Positions 1 through 7,515 of a DNA stretch of 64,000 bases are shown here, one piece after another (positions within the stretch are counted from its first letter, which is position 1; every line of letters starts with the position of its first letter). The position numbers were made by a program, and so were the translations under genes. This DNA comes from Sphingomonas natans (lineage in GTDB: Bacteria > Pseudomonadota > Alphaproteobacteria > Sphingomonadales > Sphingomonadaceae): contig NZ_JAUOTP010000003.1 of assembly GCF_030546695.1 (NCBI RefSeq), positions 1-64,000 on the forward strand. The letters run 5' to 3'. The notes below the pieces were generated by a model. The model was not told where the DNA came from. It searched no databases and worked only from the letters and a program-made list of their open reading frames with translations.

Positions 1-366
1 CTCGATGCCGCCGGTATCAGGTTGCTCGGTGTCAGTCCCCACCTGCCCGAGCGCGGTCTGGGTGACATTCGTCAGCGACATGGACTTGGTTACGAAGTCG
101 CGTCCGACCGTGACAACGGGCTCGCCCGACGATTCGGCCTGACGTTCATTCCTCCCGATAATCCTGCCGTGCCGGCCGACGATCCCCATTGGATCGGCAC
201 ACTGACCGGAACGGGCACCTGGGAGCTCCCGCAGCCCGCGATCGTCATTATCGATCGGACGCATATCGTCCAGTTCGTCGATGCGAGCCCGGATTGGTTG
301 CGGCGGACTGAGGCGGAGCCAGTTATCCAGTCGATCAACGCAGCACGCCTGGCCACTGCGGCCTGA
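1..366 (+). CDS. Peroxiredoxin-like (AhpC/TSA family) protein, 3' part
   Basis: The frame is open from base 1, so the gene starts outside the window and only the last ~121 codons are seen. The fragment contains a thioredoxin-fold pattern: a strand ending in LLGVSP, a DRDNGLARRFGL stretch, and a final strand AIVIIDRTHIVQFVD. This is typical of the C-terminal half of AhpC/TSA peroxiredoxin-like proteins, which reduce peroxides in the cytoplasm. The peroxidatic cysteine would lie in the missing N-terminal half, so activity cannot be judged. About 280 bp of apparently non-coding DNA follow before the convergent kinase gene. Family assignment is moderate; a thioredoxin-like oxidoreductase is the main alternative. 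Confidence 0.65.
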   Translation, partial: LDAAGIRLLGVSPHLPERGLGDIRQRHGLGYEVASDRDNGLARRFGLTFIPPDNPAVPADDPHWIGTLTGTGTWELPQPAIVIIDRTHIVQFVDASPDWLRRTEAEPVIQSINAARLATAA

Positions 367-650
367 CGCCAATTCGGCATGTCGGTCGACGAAGAGAGAC
401 GAGATCGCTTCGGCGGGTAGGACCCATTCTCAGACACTCCGCCGCGCTTCAGGGCTTCCCGAAACCGGACGCCCGTTCATGTGGATCTACGCTCGGTCGG
501 GCAAGCGAGGCGAACCCCTCAGAACGGCATGGACTGGGACAACCCGTCGTACGCCAGGGCTTCGCCGAACGGCGGTTTCAGCGAAAAGCGGCGACTCCGA
601 TCGAAGCTAAGCCCAGGCAGCAGACCGAAGACTTAAGCGCCTCAGTTAGT

Positions 651-3269
651 TTAGTACGCGGAAAGGATTGCCTCAAGTTCGTCCCGGCGGAACGGCTTTG
701 TAAGGCGGGGGATGTCTGCGCTGACGCTATCATTTTCAGCGTAACCGGAGACCAGCAATACTGGCGTGCCGGGCCTGAGCGATCGAATGCTCAATGCCAG
801 ATCTGTGCCGCTCATGCCGGGCATCAGATGGTCGGTCACCAGCAGATCAAAATGTTGACCGGAATGTACGAGGCGCATCGCCTCTTCGCCCGATGTCGCT
901 TCTACCACCGCGTAGCCGAGTTCGTTCAGCATGTCCGCAGTGCTCGCCCTGACGAGTTCCTCGTCATCGACCAGCAGGGCTGTCCCACCCACCGCCACGG
1001 TCCCGAGTGGGTGTGCCGCTTCGGCCGATCCAGAGGAAGCGATGCTCCGCGGGAGCCATAATTCGACATTGGTGCCAAGGCCGGGCCGACTTTGAATCGT
1101 GATTGCGCCGCCCAGCTGGGAGGCGAGCCCGTGAACCATGGAGAGGCCAAGGCCAGTCCCTTTCCCGATACCCTTCGTCGAGAAGAAGGGCTCCGCGGCC
1201 CGGGCCAGGGTTGCTTCGTCCATGCCAGTGCCCGTATCCGCCACCGAAAGGCGGATGTAATGGCCGGTTCGCAGTCCCGAGCGGTGGCCGGGGCGGATCG
1301 CCTCTCGCCCCGCGGAGATGCGCAGCGTGCCGCCATCCGGCATGGCATCTCTGGCATTAACGGCCAGGTTCAGGATAGCCATTTCGAGTTGGTTCGCATC
1401 CGCCATGGCGTAGGCCATATTTGGCGTATCGACAGCGACCTTGATTTGCGGTCCGGTCGTGCTCGAAATTAGATCTCCCATGTCCTGCACGAGTTTGGCC
1501 ACGTCGACGGGACTGGGCTGGAGAGGCTGTCGCCGCGCAAACGCGAGGAGGCGCTGAACAAGCGTGCGAGCGCGCTCGGCGGATTGGATCGCACCGGCAA
1601 TCAGGCGTTGCTCGCGCTCCCCGCCCAGCCCCTTGCTCTGTAGCATGTCGAGGCTGCCGACTATTGGCGTCAGCAAATTGTTGAAGTCATGCGCTACGCC
1701 GCCCGTAAGCTGACCCATGGCTTCCATTTTCTGACTTTGCCGGAGTGCAGCCTGGACTTCTTCCCGTTCCGCAATCGCGGTCGCAACCCGTGCCTCGAGG
1801 GTGGCGTTGAGTTCACGGAGTGCCTCCTCGGCTTCCTTCCGGGCCGTGATCTGAACGACGGTGCCAGCCAAGCGCAGGCAGCGACCCTGTTCGTCGAACA
1901 CACCGCGGCCCTTGGCTTCCAGCCAACGGATAACCCCGTCCTCCTTGCCGATCGTGCGATATTCGACGTCGTAGAGCGCGCGCTGATCAGGATCTGCGGC
2001 CGCTGCGAACGCGGCGCTGGTTGCGTCGCGGTCATCGAGATAAAGACCGTCATAGAAGTCCTGTATGGTGACCGGGACGTCGGGCGATATACCAAACATC
2101 GCCTTCGTCCGCGGCGGCCAGGTCAGCGTGTCGTTGACGACGTCGAGATCCCAGAAGCCGACATCTGCGTTATCGACCGCCAGGCGCAACCGCTCCTCAC
2201 TTTCGCGGAGCCGAGCTTCGGCGCCAACCCGCTCGACATGGGCCCAGCATCGCTCGATGACTTCCTTTACAAACTCGATCTCGTCCACCGTCCAGATCCG
2301 CGGGCGGTTCTGATGGATCGCCATCATGGCGGTGAGACGCGCGTCCTTGATGAGGGGGCAGCAGATGATCGCGTCGATGCCGATCGACTGGAACATCTCG
2401 AGACCCTCGCCTGGCTTGAGTTCGGCAGGAATATCATGGACGACCAGCGTTAGGCCAAGCCGCAGATCATGTGCTGCTCGGGGACCAAACAGGTCTAGGC
2501 GGTAGGTCCCGGCTGACGTCTCCAGCCCAGGCGCAGTGTAGTCGCTTCGGATCCAGAAATGATCGCCGTCGCTCTGGACGTCAGCATAGGCACAACGCGA
2601 TGCCCCCAGTTTCAATCCCAGCATTTCGGTAGCGGCGCTCAATGCGTCTGACGCGCCCGAACACCTGAACAGGCGTTCTTCGAGCTCCGTAAAAAAGCGC
2701 AGACGCTCATCGTTTTTCCGCAGGGCGCTTTCTGTCGTACGCAGTTTATCGATGATCGCCTGCTGTTCGCGATGTAGCTGGCTGCTTGCCTCGGCTTCAC
2801 CCCGCATCTTCATCAATTCGGTGAGATCCTCGACACGGTGAATTATGTATTCAACCGCGCCGTCCTTATCGAGCACCGGGGTGTTGACCGGCGCCCACCA
2901 GCGTTCGACGAACTGCCCTTCGGGCGTCGGCAGCGCGTATCGTTGCACCGCCATGACATCGGCTGATCTTGTCCGGACGACGCGTTCCAGCGACGCCGTC
3001 AAATTGCGAACCCCGTCTGCCGTCGGATCGCTTGGGTCGGCCGGAAAAACGTCGAAGAGCGGCCGACCGATCTGGTCCTCGCGCCTGGTGCCGGTCACCT
3101 GAAGCCGCGCATCGTTTGCGGTGATTATGGTCCATTTCGGCGGCGCGACGACCAGCAACGGGATTGGCGAGGCGTCAAACAGCGCCCGATAGGAGACTTC
3201 GTCCATGCCCGACGGCGGCGGTGCGCCCATAAACCTCAACTCTACTTTTCCGACGCGACCTTCAGCCAA
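651..3269 (-). CDS. Hybrid sensor histidine kinase (PAS-GAF-PAS-HisKA-HATPase-REC)
   Basis: An 872-residue soluble hybrid kinase with no evident membrane segment. Domains in order: PAS (~25-150), short coiled coil, GAF-like (~195-345), second PAS (~355-480), coiled coil, HisKA with the phospho-accepting His527 in GGVAHDFNNLL, HATPase with N box (N634, N638), DTGTGM (678-683) and GTGLGL (704-709), and a C-terminal receiver with acidic pocket D768/D769 and phospho-acceptor Asp813. Such proteins relay phosphate from a sensed cue to an internal receiver and then to an Hpt or separate receiver. The cue is unknown; neither PAS shows an obvious flavin-binding cysteine motif. A downstream Met at residue 14 is an alternative start. 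The next kinase lies only 63 bp upstream on the same strand, so the two may be co-transcribed. Confidence 0.93.
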   Translation of the reverse strand: MAEGRVGKVELRFMGAPPPSGMDEVSYRALFDASPIPLLVVAPPKWTIITANDARLQVTGTRREDQIGRPLFDVFPADPSDPTADGVRNLTASLERVVRTRSADVMAVQRYALPTPEGQFVERWWAPVNTPVLDKDGAVEYIIHRVEDLTELMKMRGEAEASSQLHREQQAIIDKLRTTESALRKNDERLRFFTELEERLFRCSGASDALSAATEMLGLKLGASRCAYADVQSDGDHFWIRSDYTAPGLETSAGTYRLDLFGPRAAHDLRLGLTLVVHDIPAELKPGEGLEMFQSIGIDAIICCPLIKDARLTAMMAIHQNRPRIWTVDEIEFVKEVIERCWAHVERVGAEARLRESEERLRLAVDNADVGFWDLDVVNDTLTWPPRTKAMFGISPDVPVTIQDFYDGLYLDDRDATSAAFAAAADPDQRALYDVEYRTIGKEDGVIRWLEAKGRGVFDEQGRCLRLAGTVVQITARKEAEEALRELNATLEARVATAIAEREEVQAALRQSQKMEAMGQLTGGVAHDFNNLLTPIVGSLDMLQSKGLGGEREQRLIAGAIQSAERARTLVQRLLAFARRQPLQPSPVDVAKLVQDMGDLISSTTGPQIKVAVDTPNMAYAMADANQLEMAILNLAVNARDAMPDGGTLRISAGREAIRPGHRSGLRTGHYIRLSVADTGTGMDEATLARAAEPFFSTKGIGKGTGLGLSMVHGLASQLGGAITIQSRPGLGTNVELWLPRSIASSGSAEAAHPLGTVAVGGTALLVDDEELVRASTADMLNELGYAVVEATSGEEAMRLVHSGQHFDLLVTDHLMPGMSGTDLALSIRSLRPGTPVLLVSGYAENDSVSADIPRLTKPFRRDELEAILSAY

Positions 3270-3332
3270 GCCTTTGTAACCTTAGCCAGGTTTGAGCGAA
3301 ATACCGTCAAGCAATCACGAAGCGTCGCATGT

Positions 3333-4448
3333 TCACACGATATTACCGGCGGTATGAACATCGGGCAGAAACTTGACCTCGAAGCAGGCCCCACCCTCTG
3401 ACCGCGACGACGCCGTGAGTTCGCCGCGCAGCTGTTGAGTAAGCGCTTTGACGACGCGCATTCCAAGGCTTTTCATCTCGACTGAGGGATCAAATCCATC
3501 AGGCAGGCCGTCCCCTTCGTCGCAGACAATCAACGCGTGCTGACCCCCGGAAATCCGGTACGTCACATCGATGGAGCCAGCTCCATGTTTGGCCGCGTTC
3601 GTCACCAGTTCGTTCATGATAAGACCGAGAGGCTGAATGAGCGTGGTCGGCACGTTGCCCTCATCTCCTTCGACGATGAGCGGCCTCCCCAGAATCTCGG
3701 ACAGGTCTCCTCCTAGGCGTCGCAAAAACGCGATGGCGGAAGCCTGATCGCCTTCGTCGGTGTAGAAGTTGCGATGAACCTGAGCGACCGCCGCTACTCT
3801 GTTCGCGGCCAAGGTCAGCTGATCGGCGGCGTCGGTGTCCGAAACAGTACGGCTCTGCATCGCAAGGAGACCGGATACAAATTGCAGGCTGTTCATCACC
3901 CGGTGGTCGATTTCCTTCGCCATGATCTGGGCTTTGGCAATGGCCAGGCGCCCGGAAAGCCGGATCTCGAGGTGGTCAACCACAACGGACGCCAGAGCTT
4001 TGAGGTCTGCAATCTGGCCCTCATCGATTGGCCGGGCTTCCTTATCGATCACGCAAAGGGTGCCGAGGTTAAAGCCGTCGCTGGTCGTGAGTGGAACGCC
4101 CGCATAGAAACGCAGTCCAAAATCGCCGGCAACAAGGGGATTGGCCAACGATCTGGGATCGATGCTTGCATCTTCGAGGGTGTAAGCGTCCTTCCCCAAA
4201 ATGGCAGATGCGCAAAGTCCCGGCTCTCGGTCGATTTGCTCGACGTCCAGGCCATGGTGTGACTTGAACCAGATGCGATCGTGGTCGACGATGCTGATGA
4301 TCGAGATCGGCACGCCGAAGCGCCGGGCGGCAACCTCTGTGATCCGATCGAACGCTCCATCCGGTGGCGTATCAAGGATCTCGTATCGCCTGACCGCAGC
4401 CATGCGATCCGGCTCATTGCCAAGGGTCATCGAAGGAGAACTGTGCAT
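3333..4448 (-). CDS. GAF-domain sensor histidine kinase, HisKA_2 type
   Basis: A 371-residue cytoplasmic kinase. Residues ~20-165 form a GAF domain of the kind that starts with RRYEILDTPPDGAFDRIT. This is followed by a HisKA_2 dimerisation region whose phospho-accepting His is H182 in KEIDHRVMNSLQ, and a HATPase domain containing MNELVTNAAKHGAG and DEGDGLP. The HisKA_2/HWE superfamily is expanded in alphaproteobacteria and often signals in light or general-stress circuits. The gene sits upstream of the hybrid kinase on the same strand, separated by 63 bp, which suggests a shared transcript. The signal it senses cannot be read from the sequence. Confidence 0.92.
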   Translation of the reverse strand: MHSSPSMTLGNEPDRMAAVRRYEILDTPPDGAFDRITEVAARRFGVPISIISIVDHDRIWFKSHHGLDVEQIDREPGLCASAILGKDAYTLEDASIDPRSLANPLVAGDFGLRFYAGVPLTTSDGFNLGTLCVIDKEARPIDEGQIADLKALASVVVDHLEIRLSGRLAIAKAQIMAKEIDHRVMNSLQFVSGLLAMQSRTVSDTDAADQLTLAANRVAAVAQVHRNFYTDEGDQASAIAFLRRLGGDLSEILGRPLIVEGDEGNVPTTLIQPLGLIMNELVTNAAKHGAGSIDVTYRISGGQHALIVCDEGDGLPDGFDPSVEMKSLGMRVVKALTQQLRGELTASSRSEGGACFEVKFLPDVHTAGNIV

Positions 4449-4982
4449 CCGTGGCCCTTATCGGCAATGCGCGGAACGGAGCGTTTCGCTACTTTCCGGA
4501 GCCTCCCTGCGAAGAGCACACCCGATGAAGATCGTGCGTACGGCGGCGTCACCGAGTGCAATCTCACCCTATTGCAGGAGAGGGCGCTAAGCAACGCTGC
4601 TCTGTGTCCGCCACACGCCATCTCCGGACACCCCGTATTGCCAGCGCTCTCCCGCGACGGTCGGAGTCGCTCATCCCCTATGAGATCGCTGAACGGCATG
4701 AATTGGTCGGGAACTGCCGTAACTCCCGCGCGGCTACGACGACCCATTAGCGGACATTCAGGCCGGCGTGGCCCCTTTTTTGAAACCCGCCATTCGTTCA
4801 TTTGGCTCAGCGGTTTCGGCATTCCGGTCATAACAACTTGAATCGGGACTTTCCGGTCATTCGGCACGGTCTCTGCCCGCGTTCTGGATGCTGCGTAGCC
4901 CGCGGCCGGGCGTCGACCGGGAAGATCTCGTTGACGAGTTTCGCGAGCGCAGCGGACGGATTTATGGCTCATGACAAGCCGA
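4449..4982. other. Intergenic stretch, no supported gene
   Basis: About 530 bp between the GAF kinase start and the PIN-like gene end. It must hold the promoter of the kinase pair. Long open frames on both strands here have Arg/Pro/Ser-rich compositions typical of chance frames in GC-rich DNA, and I recognise no protein motif, tRNA or strong hairpin. Confidence 0.5.
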
Positions 4983-6176
4983 TTAGAACGGGTGGTCGCC
5001 AGGCTCGTCGGCCGCTTCGGCGGGTCCCTCCTCGCCTGGATTCTCGGCGAGCCAAGCCTCGTAGTCCTCGTCATCCCGGTCCCAATGGATCTCGCCGAAA
5101 TCCACCGAGCGAACCCCGTCGACAAGTTCCACCTCGTCGACCTCCAAATCATCCTGCGCGCCGGAAATCGAACCTGCGAGGTTCAGCAAGATCGCACCGT
5201 CGAACGTGACGTCACGCTCTGCTGACTGGCTCCCCATGCCCATATGCTCCTTGTCGACGCTATCCCAAGCATACAGCGAGAAGTCCGCCATCGCCGTCGC
5301 CGTGATGCTGACGCCGATTCTTGCCGCGACGCTGTCGCTTCCCAGCCTCACGATCGTGATGTCGAAATGGTCACCGAGCTTCTCGAATTCGTAGGACTGA
5401 TAGACGAGCTCGACACTGTCCACCTCGAGCGAGAAGACACCGTCGCCCTCCGCCTGGAATTGCCAATCCCCGACGGCGCGTTCGATGCCAGCCTCGATGC
5501 GGGCGGCAAGAGCGGGAATTTCGCCCGACTCAACCGCCGCCAGTAAGGCCGCCATGGAATGCCCCGCTGCGTCGGTATGCTCCTGCAAGATTTCCAGCGC
5601 CTTGGCGAGGTCGGCCTCGACGTCGATCCATTCGGATTTATCCGCGAACGCCTGCCAACCGCCATCCTGCGAGACGGCCAAGACCTTCTTGCCATGGTCC
5701 TTTGCCCAAGCCTCAATCGAGACCAGCGCGATCGCGTCGGGAAACTCGCTTTTCTTGGCCCCCGCCGTCTCAAAGGGGGGTGTCGATCCAAAATACGCCT
5801 TCACCACCGCGTCCATCGGCGCCAGCGAAACCGGAATGTTGCCGGCACCCGTGGCTTCAAGGAAAGCGCGCAAACGCCTGCCCGCCACGGTGATGGGCTG
5901 ATCGAGCTCGGCGGCCGCGTTCCTGAAATCCGCCGCGGCCTGCCCTGTCAGCAGCCGGACCTCATCGACCTTAGCTGTGACGCTCAGCAGCTGGTCACGT
6001 GTCTTCTTGACCTGCAGCACGAGGTGCTTGTGCATCTCGCGGACAACGATCTCGGACAGAACAAGATCGATCTGCCCGTCCTTGAACTGGGAGAGTTGCC
6101 CCAGCAAGCCGGCCTCAAGATCGAGGTCGCCCCGGATCGCGATATTCGTGTCGATAGTAATCGCGTCATAGGCCAT
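4983..6176 (-). CDS. PIN-like domain protein (DUF4935 type) with C-terminal extension
   Basis: A 397-residue protein that begins AITIDTNIAIRG, the classic first strand of a PIN nuclease with acidic Asp in IDTN. It continues with LVLSEIVVREMHKHL and an internal FPDAIALVSIEAWA segment holding another conserved acidic position, then VLAVSQDGGWQAF. This order matches DUF4935-type PIN-like proteins, predicted metal-dependent RNases or DNases. Residues ~200-397 form an extension of unknown role with a very acidic tail. The gene is divergent from the DUF4238 gene and lies ~1.3 kb from the Argonaute operon, a neighbourhood typical of defence islands. Nuclease activity is inferred, and no cognate antitoxin is visible. 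Confidence 0.8.
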   Translation of the reverse strand: MAYDAITIDTNIAIRGDLDLEAGLLGQLSQFKDGQIDLVLSEIVVREMHKHLVLQVKKTRDQLLSVTAKVDEVRLLTGQAAADFRNAAAELDQPITVAGRRLRAFLEATGAGNIPVSLAPMDAVVKAYFGSTPPFETAGAKKSEFPDAIALVSIEAWAKDHGKKVLAVSQDGGWQAFADKSEWIDVEADLAKALEILQEHTDAAGHSMAALLAAVESGEIPALAARIEAGIERAVGDWQFQAEGDGVFSLEVDSVELVYQSYEFEKLGDHFDITIVRLGSDSVAARIGVSITATAMADFSLYAWDSVDKEHMGMGSQSAERDVTFDGAILLNLAGSISGAQDDLEVDEVELVDGVRSVDFGEIHWDRDDEDYEAWLAENPGEEGPAEAADEPGDHPF

Positions 6177-6292
6177 CCCTCCCGCTTAGCACGACCGACG
6201 GCGCATCCGAACGGGTGATCGCACCGGTAAGGAGCCATTGGAAAAAGACAGAATGGCGCCAGATATTGGTTCGACAATTCCGGACCCGCTGA

Positions 6293-7138
6293 CATGACCA
6301 CTCCGCCAACGTCTCCAAATTCCACCATTATGTCGCGCGCACCCATCTTGCGCGCTTCGCTCCCGCCGGGCGGCTATGGGTGTATGACAAGCGCGCAGGC
6401 CAAGTGTTCCCCCGGTCGATCAACGATGCCTTCGGCGAGACGCATCTCAATACGCTAACAATGCCCGACGGGACGCGCGACCAGTCCCTCGAGGATGATC
6501 TCGGCAAGCTCGAAACGCGCGTCACGCCCGTCATCAATGAGATGCTCGCAGCTGCGCGATCGGGCCTCTCGCCCGACGTTGAAGCCGGAAAGCGCTCAAC
6601 CTGGGACGAATATTTCATCGCCCAACACTCGCGTACGCCGGATGTCTTTAACGCCGCGCCGACACTTCAGATGGGCGATGCCCATATCCGCGAGTTCGCA
6701 CGGCTCGCGAAGGAAAAATATCCGGACCGCGCCGACGAAGCCGACGCACTGGTCGCAGACGAAGAGCGCAAGCGCCTGCTCAAGGCCGCGCGCATTCAGG
6801 CTCAAAAGATACCATCGCAAAGGCTCGCGGCGTTGCTTTCGGCAAGGTCGCTCGCTGGCCTAAGGCCCGGAAGCGATGGCCGACAGTTCGTGATCGGGAG
6901 CAATCCCTTCGTGCGCTGGGGTGGCGACCTGCGCCTGCCGGATACACGCTTGTGGCTGCCCGTCGCTCCTGACCTCGCGCTCGGACCGGGTTCGTCAGGC
7001 ACAGGCGCAGTGCTGTGTTCCCCCGAGGACCCAGCTGAGATTGATCGGTTCAACCTCACGATCGCCAAGCGCAGCACGGTCGTCGCGTCGGCGGACCGGG
7101 CGATGGTCGAATCGCTCAAGTCCCAAGTCGAAGGCTAA
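6293..7138 (+). pseudogene. DUF4238 family protein, 5' end frameshifted or start lost
   Basis: The frame is open from 6293. At once it reads SKFHHYVARTHLARFA and GRLWVYDKRAG, which is the conserved N-terminal signature of DUF4238 proteins. Yet there is no ATG, GTG or TTG before GTG 6380, which would remove that signature. An ATG at 6294 lies in another frame; a one-base loss just after it would explain the arrangement. Downstream, the ~250-residue body is intact to its stop, with the SNPFVRWG and LWLPVAPDLAL blocks expected near the end. DUF4238 function is unproven, but members often sit in defence islands, as here beside a PIN-like gene and a short Argonaute. It could still be expressed from GTG 6380 as a shortened protein, or the frameshift could be a sequencing error. 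Confidence 0.7.
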
Positions 7139-7515
7139 TCGCGGTTTCGACGGCCATGCGACCGTTCACGACGGATCCCGCCGGTCCCGAAACCGGACGT
7201 CGATTTTGACGATGACAGCGGCCAAAAATGGGCCGTAAGCTAACAAGCGAGTTCCGAGCCACAGTGCTGGGCAAGCTGTCGATCGTTGGGCCAACCTGTG
7301 CGCCGCAATGACTCAACCGGACTTTTCTGCATAGCCCGCCCCCTCCCCCGAGCGGTTGGTCTGTTAAGTCGCCGATGATGTCCGCGGTAAGCTGCCATTT
7401 GGAGGGTTCACGATCATTGCCTCCACAGTGATTCATTTCTCGCCTCGAAAGGCGTTGACTTAACTCCATCCGATGTTTCACATTCGTTCCGTCAAGCAGC
7501 TCGAACGGAGTAGAG
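7139..7515. other. Intergenic region upstream of the Argonaute operon
   Basis: About 375 bp without a convincing gene; it should contain the promoter of the SIR2/Argonaute operon. A GGAG ribosome-binding motif at about 7507-7510 lies five bases before the GTG start at 7516. No strong inverted repeat or autoregulatory operator stands out. Confidence 0.5.
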
